The position numbers were made by a program, and so were the translations under genes. A stretch of 64,000 nt of DNA, taken from NCBI GenBank assembly GCA_949130495.1, contig OX422210.1, positions 502,735,760-502,799,759 of the forward strand, read 5' to 3'. This DNA is from Sambucus nigra. Taxonomy: Eukaryota > Streptophyta > Magnoliopsida > Dipsacales > Adoxaceae. Positions 47,944 through 59,690 of the stretch are shown here, one piece after another. Below the pieces are notes generated by a model. It made no database searches. It saw nothing but the letters and a program-made list of their open reading frames with translations, and was not told the origin of the DNA. Each line of letters opens with the position of its first letter. The first letter of the stretch is position 1.

Positions 47944-48545
47944 CATGTTTAATACTGTGATAACCATATAAAATACATGTTGAATGTACCTATTTAAGAA
48001 TGTGATATCATATGCTTAAGCATATGTGGTTAAGTTATGAAATTGATTAGATTCTTAAGCGTATGTACTAATCAATTATATGATATAGCACTCTTTATCA
48101 TATGTATATGTTTAAATCTTTGAAAATATAACATCCACATTACCTTGAGTGGGATGTAGGAACACAATACAAGCATTTTTCTTCATGATGCATATCTGTA
48201 CAATATGAGGCAAACTCCAGCTAAAACTGTATTTTGTCTTTGTAGTATATACGTAATAGCCCATGTTTAATATTGTGATAACAGTATAAAATACTTGTTT
48301 AATGTGATATCATTTGCTTAAGCATATGTGCTTAAGTTATGAAATTAATTAGATTCCTAAGCATATATACCAATCAATTATATATTATCGCATCCTTTGT
48401 CATATGTATATGTTTCAATCTTTGAAAAATTAACATCCTTTTACCCTAAGTAGGATGTAGGAACACAATAAAAGCATTTTTCTTCCTAATGCATATATGT
48501 ATAATATGGGGCAAACTCCAGCTAAAATTATATTTTTTTCATTTT
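47944..48545. repeat. Two tandem copies, period 318 bp
   Basis: Catgtttaata.tgtgataac starts at 47944 and again at 48262. Both units contain tgcttaagcatatgtg, ggatgtaggaacacaata and gcaaactccagctaaaa. The first has a perfect palindrome catatgcttaagcatatg (about 48016-48033). No coding capacity. Confidence 0.85.
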
Positions 48546-48647
48546 AGTATATACATACCATTAATAAATCACACGTGGTATGACAAAATAAATACAAAGT
48601 ACAATACTATTCAAAATGTTGAAGTGATAGTATACCTCCAAACATAA

Positions 48648-48674
48648 AAGCATACTATTCTGAATAGTATGCTT
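48648..48674. repeat. Perfect 13-bp inverted repeat
   Basis: Aagcatactattc (48648-48660) and gaatagtatgctt (48662-48674) pair perfectly around one base. Confidence 0.9.
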
Positions 48675-48757
48675 GATTGTTCATTCTATATTCATTGTTC
48701 ATTTTCAAACAACTTTGAAAACACATGGTTAAGCATTTGTACTTAAGTCAGATAATA

Positions 48758-48822
48758 TGAGAAAGGTTTTAATGCCCAAATCAAAGGTTAAATTGGTAGA
48801 ATGGGCATTAAAACCTTTCTCA
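48758..48822. repeat. Perfect 21-bp inverted repeat, 23-nt loop
   Basis: 48758-48778 (tgagaaaggttttaat then gccca) is the exact reverse complement of 48802-48822. A transcript of either strand would form a 21-bp hairpin. It may be a small foldback element. Confidence 0.9.
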
Positions 48823-48854
48823 AGATTGTATTGTTGTTTAAGAAAGTGAAAAAA

Positions 48855-50390
48855 TATATGAAATTGATGAGATTTATAGGCATTTGTAATATTCAACTCG
48901 CCAATACATGTGTTACGAAATGATTTAAGTGCATAATATATTCGATTCATAAGTAACTTTACCTGGTAAAGAATGTGTGAACATTTGCTTCAACATATGT
49001 ACTTATGTTATGAAATTGATGAGATTCTTACGCATTTTTACTAATCAATTCTAAGTTATCGCATTCTTAAGCTTACGACCCTGTATGATATCATATTCTT
49101 ACGTATATCTAAATGTTTAATAAATTACACATGCTTAATCTCTTGTACTTAAGTTATGAAATTGATGCGATTCTAAAGTCTGTGTACTACTCTATTCTAG
49201 TTAATTACATTCTTAATAGTATGCTGCCTACATATTCAAATATGAAATAGTTTGCTTTAGTATGGTAATGAATATCATCACATACTTAAGCATTTATATT
49301 GTTATAATAGTAACTAGGTTCAGTAACTGTATTCTTGAAGATTAACTTCATGTTTTCAGTTTTCTATAGTCATCAACTTTCATACTAAAGTTGGTCAGAA
49401 GTAACGATTTTTTCAGTATTAAACTTCTAAGATTTTTTTGCTATAAATTAATAAAATGTATTACCAATCAAGTACTCGAGCCCATTTTTAATCATATTTA
49501 CTATTATAACAGTAAGTAGATTAACTAGGTCTAATCTTCAATATATGTTAAATGTTGTTAGAATTATATATGTATAACAATCCTATTTAATATGTTCACT
49601 ATTGAATGCTTGTTGAGTATTAAAATTGAAATAGTATGCTTCCTCAAATTGATGACATTCTTAAGCATTAGTACCGCTCAACACTTGAAGACATGTTTAA
49701 GTATTGATGTAAGAGAATATGATATTGCATTCGTAAGCATGTCTTCATCTTTTTGAGTTATATAACACATGCTTAAACATTTATACTTATGTTATGAAAT
49801 TGGTGCTATTTTTACTATATGTACTACTAATTTCTATATTAATACTATGCGACCTAAAGATTCATGTTGGAACTGTTTTACTTCAGTACATTAAATAATG
49901 TCACTACATACTTAAGCATTTATATTGTTATAACTATATCTAGGTTTAATACCTGTATTATTCAAGATTGATTACATATTATAAAATTTCTATTGTTGTC
50001 AACTTTCCTACTGAACTTGGTCATTAGTGACTACCTTTTCAATATTAAAATTCAAACACCATGCTTCCTAAAGAACTTCAAAACATTTACAACATTTACT
50101 ACTTAAAATTGAATTCTTGTGTAAAAACGTCATAAAATTTATGAAATTGATGAGATTCTTAAGCATCTGTAATACTCAACTATTCAATACATGTTTAATA
50201 ATTGATTTAGGTGAATATTATATTCCATTCATAAGCAAATTTTGTTGTTAAAGAATTTGATAACATATGCTTAAGCATATGTAGTTATATTATGAATTTG
50301 ATGAGATTCTTACGCATTTGTACTAATATATTCTAAGTTATTGCATTCTTATGATTACGTACCTATTTAAGAATGTAATAATAATATACT
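48855..50390. repeat. Degenerate repeat array with palindromic cores
   Basis: Words of the form ttatgaaattgatgagattctta recur at about 48857, 49007, 49153, 49655, 49791, 50146 and 50287, together with tgcttaagca-like palindromes. A larger unit repeats at about 628 bp (catacttaagcatttatatt at about 49281 and 49909). It continues the 318-bp repeats on its left. No ORF of note lies inside. It could be the minisatellite-like part of a Helitron or an old satellite. Confidence 0.65.
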
Positions 50391-51810
50391 ATATATGTTC
50401 AGGATTAAATTTTTATTAGTATTCTTCAAAAATATTGAACTCAAGTAGTATGCTTCCTTCATTACTTTTATAATTGTATCTATTCAAGTTTTTATAACTA
50501 ATATTACTTTTATAACGTTATCCACTTGCATATTTTTTCCCTATGTGCAAGGATTAGTCATTTGGAATTCGATCACTATCGATAAACTTCAGGATACAAT
50601 CCATATAAGGTACACGAAACTAAACTTTTTACAACTATTTATTAAAAACCCTTTACATTACATTATCCACTGAAGTCTAACAGAAATTTGTGAATGATGA
50701 TAAATTAAAAATGTAACGTCTAAATTAAATGATATATGAATGAAAATGATGCCCTTCTATCCCCATTTTCTTATCTACTATTTATAAACGCACCTCCAAA
50801 TCGTCTGCGCCATAGTTTTGAAGATTCAGTATATCCGTACATCATAACTAAATGCTACAGAATATTATTTGGCTGGCATAAGACTCAGTACAAAAAACCC
50901 ATGGCAAACTAAGTAGACATAAATAAAGTAGTGGAAGACAATACTAGTTAAATAAAAATTTATTGCACATAGTTGAATTAAGCAGTATAGTTTTGTAAAT
51001 ATTGAATAAATTTGAGGTAAGAGCTTATATAACACATTGTTAGTGTATTTTTAGTATACAAAAGTCAATGTTCCCAAAATGGCCATTGTATACATTTTCC
51101 CTATGTAGAAATAGTGATTGATGTTGTCATCATGATTAGTATATAATTGTCATTGAAAACATTTTCCTTGTTTTGGTTTCTTCTCATCAATAAGTGTACT
51201 ATTAGTTGATCAAAAAGATTCTCCCAAAAAAATTGTTTTTGTTTGTCATCACCATGCTTGCTATATATGTTATGTTGCCTTCATTTTAACTAAATTGCTT
51301 TTCCATGTTTACTTTCATAGTCGAAATGATATTTAAATAATGGAATTTAAACGTGAAAAGTTTGGAGTATTTTTCTTTCTATCAGCCAAATACATATACT
51401 AGTTATTTAAAATGCAAACGAAAAGGATGTAATTTTTTAAGGTTTTTAACTGTAGCACTTACACAGGGAAGTTATTTAAAATGCATAACCAAATAATCTA
51501 GTATTTGAGATTTGTAACTTTAGCCCTTACATACGTATGTTATTTAACATTCACAACAAAATGATGTAGTATATGTATGTAATGCTCCAATTCATTTCCC
51601 TCTTATATTCTTACTTTTCATAAACTGCGACTTGAATACTTTAAAGGTTTTTAAAGTTACTTAAGAAATACATCTTGATTACTTTTTGTTTCACCTTTAC
51701 AATAATTTTTGAAATTTAAAATTGGATTTTATAATGTTTGGGGTTGTTTTATAATTTCTCGAAGTTCCTAAAACTTTGCTTGGGTAGAATCCAAAAGCAC
51801 TAGATAATAT
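50391..51810. other. AT-rich DNA, nothing recognised
   Basis: No ORF, element end or strong repeat seen. A few short words at about 51400-51560 (ttatttaaaatgcat, aaatgatgtagtat) recur two or three times. Confidence 0.5.
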
Positions 51811-52193
51811 TGTGGGGGAAAATTGAATTTTTTCAAACTTAAAAAACACGTGTTTTTTAAACCATCGTAGCCTTACACGTGTTGGTCTTATAATGGCTAG
51901 ATCTGTGTTTTCTCTTCCTCACATAACTGAGACCTTATTTGAACCGTTGGATCAATCTTATCAATGGTCTGCATGTCTTTTAACTCGATCCAAGTGTTAA
52001 CCTTTTGAACTAATAAGAGTGTTTTTAAAATTGGTGGATAGATAGCCATTAGATTTACTTCGATCCTTTACATTCAATCTTGATAGTTGATTTGGTTCGA
52101 TGTTCCAGAGCTTTCCATGCTCTAATATAAATAGAAGCCATTTGTGCAACGTTTACAATCTTTGGATCACTTCACCTATGAGAGAAAAAAGAG

Positions 52194-52245
<52 letters not shown>

Positions 52246-53400
52246 AAAAGAGAGAGAAATAAAAAAAAACTAAACCAACTCCGGCCAAACTCTCACCTTA
52301 AAATCTTTATGTGAGTTGAGTTAGTTTGAGTTTTGAGAAGATTCATCCTCTCTAGTTCTTCATCAAAAGTAGATATTTGAGACTCCGTGATACATATCAC
52401 GTAGATATTACTGAGTTTGATTTCTTCTTTAGAGAAATCTCTATTTTGTTGGTTGTTTTTAAATCTTTATGTTGCTTTCAAAACCTAAACCAAAAAAATC
52501 ATTTCTGATTTCAGTTTCGGAGAATATCCAGACTTAGATCAAGTTAAGATCTTGATTGGGGATTTAAACTTTCATATATTTCACATTTTGTGAAATAACT
52601 GTGTATTTTCGAATAAAGAGAGTGTCTAGGATCTTGGCTCTTTTATATAGCAAAATTCCCTTTTGGTCTGTGGATAAAATTAAATATCCAAAGTCTGAAA
52701 GTTTCGATCAAACTGATTTTGGAAATTTCTTTTGCATTTTAGAACTCTTTTTGTAATTTGATAATCATTATGGCTGTAATAAGTGTGTGTGAGTTGCATG
52801 CATGTGTTAGGCACATCACATCACATCACAACACTTTCACACTACAACGCTAAAAAGTGGTGATAGAGAGATTTTTTACTTTAAGAGTCAACATAAAGCT
52901 AAAAGGAGTGGAGTTACAAAGCTGAGAAAACATCTACAACATCAGAGCCTTGGGAGAAGTCAAATAATTCATAGGAGCTGCTATAATTTCTGAACTTAGA
53001 TTAGGTCTGATTGTGTGTTTAGATTGTTAAATAGTTTATAATTTGTTGCTCTATTTTAGTGGATTTTTGTTTTGAGGTGTAGAGACCTCCGTGAATGTTT
53101 CCCCAATTGGGTGGGGTTTTACCACGTTAAAATCTTGTTCACTTGCATACTTAATCTTCCTCTCACCACCTTCTATTGGCGTGATGATTTAAAAACTGGT
53201 TTAGTTTTGGTTTTCAAGTCTGAAATATCTCATTCATAATTCTTTTTATACACATTTTGTGTTAGCTGTTTGTTTTAAGAAAAGAGTTTCTTCAAAACAC
53301 TGTTCAGAGCCATCCTTACATAGAAATTAATATTCCTCTTAATAATTCTTCATTTTCCACATCACATGTGTTGTTAACAGTTTTAGGTAAAGAATATTAG
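51811..53400 (+). mobile_element. Possible copia-like LTR or promoter-leader region
   Basis: Starts tgtgggggaaaattg. It has a TATA-like aatataaatag (about 52126), then a GA microsatellite and, at about 53105-53140, ccccaattgggtggggtttt then accacgt, a word typical of the leader part of copia LTRs. I found no clean end, primer site or target duplication, so an old gene promoter and leader remain possible. Confidence 0.35.
52196..52242. repeat. (GA)n microsatellite
   Basis: About 22 GA units, 40-60 bp after the TATA-like sequence. Confidence 0.95.
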
Positions 53401-53471
53401 AAAATGACTAGGAACGAGCATCATAATCTTTAAAGCCCAATGTAATTTACGCTTGCAAGGAAGTGATAGAT

Positions 53472-53783
53472 GTGGATAATCCTACCCCTCAAGAAAATTA
53501 CGTTTCGCAAAGAGATTACGTGATAGATAATTTGAAGATTTTGTAGAGTACTCGAAGACCAGACTAAAAAATCCTATATTTGAGAACTTAAATGACATAC
53601 ACAGATGCATTGAGAATGTCTCTGTAGTAAAGACATTTAATAACCAAGGAAAAATCGTTTCTATGAACTCCAATGAGAGGCTCAAAGGTGAACTTCGCTC
53701 GTCGCTTTCAGTTATTATACTTGATGGAATCAATGAAGGAAATTCAGACAACGCATTTGTTGACTATGTCGTTATTGAATGAA
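53472..53783 (+). pseudogene. Unrecognised ORF remnant
   Basis: A frame reading VDNPTPQENYVSQRDYVIDN (53472 onward) stops, and after a one-base shift continues from about 53541 as DFVEYSKTRLKN, then NDIHRCIENVSVVKTFNNQ and SSLSVIILDGINEG to a TGA at 53781-53783. About 100 residues, balanced composition, unlike the surrounding non-coding DNA. I do not recognise it. It lies 330 bp before the Helitron gene and may be part of that element or a captured fragment. Confidence 0.4.
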
Positions 53784-54227
53784 CTAAAGTTTTCTCTATA
53801 TTTTCATACAAAGTCTGGAATTAACATACATTAATATGTATTAAGCAAATTTGCAAATGATCAATGGTCAATAGTTATATGGAATTCGCGTTATACCTAT
53901 GTAACGTTTAGGTTCCTGTTATTCACATTACTTTACACTTTATAATATGATATATTCGGTCAAACATATACTATGTTCAAAGAATATGAAAGAAAGAAAT
54001 TATATTTAACATCAGGGAAAAAGTAGTGACAATAATTACATTTTACATTATTCAAGAAACTATAACTTTAAATATTTATCTTCTTCTTTACTATATGTGG
54101 ATACATAATTGAAATGGAACAAACAAATATGGAGTCTATTTCATCACGTTCCATGGTTCAAGAAGACAGTTTTATTATCCATACTAAGGATATTCGGGTT
54201 TCATCTTAGAAAGATGCGCATACTACG

Positions 54228-54443
54228 AACTACTGTGGCTATACATTAACTAGCGTTCAAGATTGTCTTCATACTTTGAAAGAGATGGACACTATTACTA
54301 ACTATTGTGGCTATAAAATAGGAAGTGTCCAAGAGTTTATTGACATTTTGAGTAGTAAAAATGCTTTGAATAACTATTTTGGCTACACAGTTAAAAGCAT
54401 CCAACGTTCTCTCAATGCCTTAAAGAGGAAACAACGTGCTCCA
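54228..54443 (+). repeat. Three 72-bp repeats encoding 24-residue NY(C/F)GY units
   Basis: Units start at 54228, 54300 and 54372, exactly 72 bp apart and in frame with the Helitron exon 1. Each encodes NY(C/F)GY, then S(V/I)Q at positions 9-11 and a leucine-rich helix-like half. The DNA differs between units while the key residues stay, which suggests past selection on the protein. Confidence 0.8.
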
Positions 54444-55410
54444 AAAAATTCAACGATCCAAAGTAAATAACTTTGACCATTTCTTATAATCTCGATCTTT
54501 TTCAAACATATGCATTCTTATAATAAATAACTATATATTGGCTGTTAAAATCTTTACGAATATATAGGAAAGTATTTTCAGCCACTGGAATTTGGTTTGC
54601 CTACACACACTTGCCCACACTGTAACGATATTCTTAGATACGAAGATAAGAATGACAAGAGTAAGAAGCCTAGAGTTCCCAAATTCAGTATATGCTGCCA
54701 AAACGGTCGGGGTAGACTCCCCCTGTTGCTCCAACCCCTCGATCTTTTGAATAATCTTTTGACCTCAGGTGATTGAAGTATGGTTTCTAAATTTAAAGAC
54801 AATATTAGATCATATAATTTAATTTTTACTTTCACATCTACCGGTGCAATGGTAAACGATCGTATAAACACTCATGGTGTTTCGTACGTTTACCATATGT
54901 GTAGATAAAATCATCACAAGATTGGTTCACTAATGCGTGCTAGAGGAAAACCTCCAAAACTTGCATAACTTTACATCTACGACACCAAAAATGAGGTGCG
55001 CAATCGAATAATGTCGTTAAGCGGTGAGAGTAAGTCATATTGTCTTGATTCTACCTTGGTGTCTTCTTTTTTGTTGATGATGGATACAAATAACAAACTT
55101 TCTAAGGCCTTCAGAATGGCCTGAGATTGTTTCAATGAATCGGATGTCCAAACGATACGATAGGTTCGTCAACAGCGAACAACTGACCCATTAGTTTATA
55201 ATCTACATAGCACATAAAAAATTGCAGCATTAATTGTTGGAGATTTGACCGAAGAAAATATCAACAGATATGTCATTGTTGAGCATGTGTGAAACGAATT
55301 GTAACGAATTAGTGAAATATATCCCTCATTCATGGCAATGCATGACCCTCTTCTTTTCCTGTATGGTGAAGATGGATTCCAGTTGGGCATAACTTCATGC
55401 ATGTGCTTGC

Positions 55411-55437
55411 GAGTATATATATATATGTGTGTGTGAT
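55411..55437. repeat. (TA)n(TG)n microsatellite
   Basis: Lies where the Rep gene lacks part of its normal sequence, between GEDGFQLG (about 55390) and the HUH region. Confidence 0.85.
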
Positions 55438-57482
55438 GATGAATTACTACTTCTATCTTTATTTTTTTCCACACTCACTACTCATATTGAATCTACTCCT
55501 ATTAATCATTTCAACGATCTACACGATTGAATTCCAAAAAAGAGGTCTACCACATGCTCATATATTTTTTTCTTACATGCAGATGCTAAGCAACCAACAC
55601 CAGCTAATGTGGATAAAATAATATCTCTTTAAATACCCGATTATAAATCTAACCCCGTTGGATATGCCTTTGAATCACAGTTTATCATCCATGGTCCATG
55701 CAGACACACTAATCCAAAGTCACCGTGTATAAAATGGAATTTGTGGCAAACACTTCCCAAAGAAATATTATAAGCAAACAATAATGGATGATAATGGTTT
55801 CTCAATCTACTGGCACCGAGACGATGGAAGACATGTTACGAAAATGGGCCTAAAGCTTGACCATAGATTTGTGGTCTCGTACAATTTATATTTGGTTATC
55901 AAATATTAAGCTCATATAAATGTGGAATGGTGCAATAAGTCAAGGTCAATTAATATTTGTTTAAATATATCAATAAAGAAACCAACAGAGTAAGAATTGT
56001 ACTTGAGCATACTGAAGCGCGCAAATCTGAAAATGGCAGAGACCAACCATCTACTGTTGATGAGATTAAAAACTTCATTGATTATCGATACCTATCTGCA
56101 TGTGAATCGTGTTAGAGGATATATGAGTTTGATATATAATATAGGAGCATTGGAATTAAACGACTTACATTCCATCTACAAGAAGAACAAATGATGACCT
56201 TTAAGGATTCATATAATCTTGACACTGTGATTGATAGGCTTTAACATTAAGAAGACCATGTTCATAAAGTGGATGGTTGCAAATAGCAAATATGAAGATG
56301 CTAGAAAGCTGACGTATGCTGAATTCCTAAAATAGTGGACTTAGAAATAATTAGAGAAGCAATGGAAATGATGCGAGTCAGATACAAGCCTTGATCGTAT
56401 TGTATATGCATATCCTGCATTTGGAGAAAGATTTTACCTAAGACTGTTATTGAACATTATTCGAGGAGTAAGGAATTACGATGAGGTAAGGACTTTTCAA
56501 AGGATTGTATACTAACTTGCAAAGTTGCATGTTACTCTAGAGGCATACTTGAAAATGACAAAGAATGGCATGACGCCCTTTCCCAGGCTTCTCAATGGTC
56601 AACTGGACATCAACTAAATGAACTATCCGCTATGATTTTAATGTTTTATGAAGTCAATGATCCCAAAAAATGATGGGAAGCACATTAGGAGTTGTTATTA
56701 GAGGACATACTATACCTGCGGAATAAGTTGTTAAACTTTGAAGATTTTATCTTAAGCGAAGAACAAATAAGAAATTGCGTTGTATATGAAATTGATGAGA
56801 TTATAAAAAAATTGTAAAGTCATTAGCCAATTTCCCACTAATGCCAATTTTGGACTAATCATTAATACAAGATCGTAATAATTATATGTTAAGGGAGAAG
56901 ATATCATACGATGGAAAAGAAATGGAAGATGAATAGGATAAACTTTTTAGCAATTTAAACGTTGAGCAGATAAACGTATATAATGTCTTGAGGCAGCCCG
57001 TCTACGAAAAGAGAGAAGGATTTTACTTTCTTTAAGGAGTAGTCGGCACTGGAAAAACTTACTTATACAGGACCATCCTCACCCGTTTAAGATCCAAAGG
57101 AAAAATTGTATTAGCAGTTACTTCACCAGGCATCGCATCTTTGTTACTTCCAGGAGGGTGTACAACACATTTAAGATTTGTAACTCCTCTTAAAATAAAA
57201 TTTGGGTCAACTTGCAATATTCATCAAGGAACCCAACTAGCGAAATTGATAAAAAGGGCAAGTCTAATCAAATGGGACAAAGCAACCATGGATCATCATC
57301 ATGCTTTTGAAGCTCTAGACAGAACTCTTAGAGATATTTTGCATGCCAATAATGAAAATTCTTTAGAAACAACATTTGGAGGTATAATCGTTCTTCTTGG
57401 TGGATACTTCAGACAAATTTTGACTTTTGTGCATAGAGGTAGGAGATAAGACATAGTTAAAGCATCAATCAACAACTCTTAC

Positions 57483-59495
57483 TGATTCGTATCGAATATT
57501 GCACTTATATACCTTCGAACTTATGTATTTTAGTCCCCTCGGGTACCGTAATTGCTATAATTATGCTCGTTAATCAGATAACCTCTGTTTTACATGATAA
57601 TATGTTATTTGAGGTATTATTGAGCTTTTATATGTGTTACAGTGCTAAGTGTGAAGTTTGAGCGCATTCCAGTTAAGTTTCGTGTTAGTTCGCACGTTGA
57701 GGGGCATTTTTATAATTTTACACTTTAGGATTTTTGCACGAAGAATTCACATAAATTGTAGTCCTCGGGTCAAGCTTCGCATAGCGGCAAATGGTGCTAG
57801 AATCGGAGTCAGAACGAAGGAAACACAGACCTATAATCGGAGAAGAATTATAAGAAAAATAACAATTTCATTAATACCCACCATGTCCCTTGTCTTTTTC
57901 ATTAACAATTTCATAAATTCCCTATATGTCCCTAACTCCTTTTTTGTAGCAAACTCAATTCTGATATGGCGATTTGGCCCTAGGCTCGGATTTTGTGTTC
58001 GTCCCAAATTGAGGACTTTGGTCCGGAATTAGAGCGTGATTTTTTACCACACGCGCATATGGAGGTTGTTGGCATTTTTGGAAATGGGTCTTGATTTGGT
58101 GTTTGCCACCATTAATGGACATGGGAAGTGGGTATCTCGGTTTTGATGGCAGATTTGCGATCCCGGATTACCCTTTATGGGTCTTGGCTTAGATTAAAGT
58201 GGCGGGTCTTAGTCATTGTTGGCCATGGAGCTTGGTGGTCTCGGGTTATACCCATTTTGGGTCTTATACGCATATTCGCAACAATGGCTACGTTTCTGGC
58301 TGGTTGTCACTACAGCGCCAGTAGACCGTGCCTAGGCCGCCGGTCGATCGGGTTTCCTTATTTTGCCTTTGGTACGATCCAGTCTGTCATTTCCATGTTC
58401 ACGCGGTCGACCGCGATTTGGCCACCGGTCGACCGGTGTTCTATTTTTAGCCGCGATTGCTGTGTCACCTTCTTTTCCCTTTTTCTTTCTTTTTTCATTT
58501 TTTGTAACTTATCCCCTTTTATTTTCTTTTGTCTTTTTCTTTTATTTCTTTTCTCCCACTTGGTATATAAGGGAGGCTTTGCTTATTTTGTAAGGGGGAT
58601 CATTTTAGTTAGTTTTTAGGTTAGGGTTTGAGAATCTATTTGGGGTTTATTGTGGAGACCACCACTATCCTCATTTGTGTTGGATTTTCTCCATAAATGT
58701 AAGTGCTAGTTTACTATTCATTATCATCTTCCTCTTATTTATGCTTTGTCCATTCCATGCTTTTCCATTAATTTCCATACCTAGATAATTATTAGTGTTA
58801 ATTTATTTGGTGTTGTTTTAATTAATTAATTGCATTTTATTTAATGTCATTTAATATGTTTAGGGGCTAATTTAATCTAGGTTGTGTTGGATTGAACTCA
58901 CCTAGGTTGGTTTGGTTGCTTTGCATTGGTGATGGAGTTTTTACGTGTTTAGTTAGATTGGATTGTTCTAGTTATTACGCCTAGGATATTTAATGGGGAT
59001 CATGTATGCTCCATATTTACGACCTTGCATGCGTAATTTCTGAGATATTTGTTGACGCCAAAATCTTATTAGACTTTTATGCGAATTTAGGGGTGTGACA
59101 ACTCTTGATTTAATTAACTGTCGAAATGACACGCGATCTTAATAACTAGTGAGCCCATGTAACCATTTATACTAATTAACTCGGGGTGAGGGATATCCGA
59201 CACAACCTACAGTTTTTATTCTCTTTATTAATTTAGTTTAAATACACTCTCGCCTAGTATAATCGTTTCCTTTATTTATCTTTTATTTTGTTAGCAATTA
59301 TCTTTTACACTTTTATTTTAGAAGTATTAAATCCATTAAACTCTAGCAACTCGTCTCTGTGGATTTTCGATACCCGGACTTGGCTGATATACTCCCTTAA
59401 AATAGTGTAGTCATAAGTTTAGATTTTTGTATTGAGGAGGTGAACAGAAAACAACGATCGGCGTTTTGACATGCTCTACTTTTCACCCTTAATCA
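57483..59495 (+). repeat. N2 5' LTR
   Basis: 2013 bp, from tgattcgtatc to cccttaatca. A TATA-like gtatataag lies at 58563-58571. The end block (ctgtggattttcgatacccg) corresponds to that in N1. Open frames at 57658-58032 and 58128-58619 lie in the LTR and recur in the 3' LTR; they look non-genic. Confidence 0.92.
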
Positions 59496-59515
59496 AAATG
59501 GCCCCGTTGTCGGGG
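59496..59515 (+). other. N2 primer-binding site (Athila type)
   Basis: Aaatggccccgttgtcgggg is close to the Athila/Tat-type site (TGGCGCCGTTGCCGGGGA) with two changes. It directly follows the LTR. Confidence 0.85.
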
Positions 59516-59690
59516 ACTTGATGTTTTAGAATTTATTTGATTTAGTATTTCGTAGTATTTTTTTTTCTATTTGTATTTTTTGCTAAACTTTTTACAGGAC
59601 TTCTACATTTAAGCGCTAAGAAACGCTTGAATTTTTCGCGCACACATAACTTTGTGGAATTCACCACTTCGAGCCATCTTTGGGGTAAGC

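Larger units (their letters stand above)
54114..57482 (+). pseudogene. Helitron Rep/helicase (RepHel) pseudogene
   Basis: RepHel nicks and unwinds Helitron DNA for rolling-circle transposition. Exon 1 is 54114-54462. A GT-AG intron (54463-54567) joins it in frame to exon 2, which opens with a zinc-finger-like CPHC and FSICCQNGRGRLPLLL. Then come LYIYDTKNEVRNRI-like words, AALIVGDL and a Rep core TIEFQKRGLPHAHI with the HUH motif (HAH, 55553-55561). IIHGPC, NPKSPCIK, YLFKYINK and FGERFYLRLLLN follow. The Pif1-type helicase has Walker A GVVGTGKT (57037-57060); its Walker B region reads WDKATM instead of the usual WDEAPM. There are many stops and frameshifts. About 150 residues before the HUH motif are missing. 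N2 interrupts the helicase at 57483. Confidence 0.88.

Noticed and set aside
47944..50390. CRISPR-like array
   Set aside because: Repeats are long, degenerate and without regular spacers, and the DNA is plant nuclear.
57658..58619. Open frames of 124 and 163 codons (also seen at 63235-63869)
   Set aside because: They lie wholly in the N2 LTRs and recur only because the LTRs are copies. No known motif, low-complexity composition.
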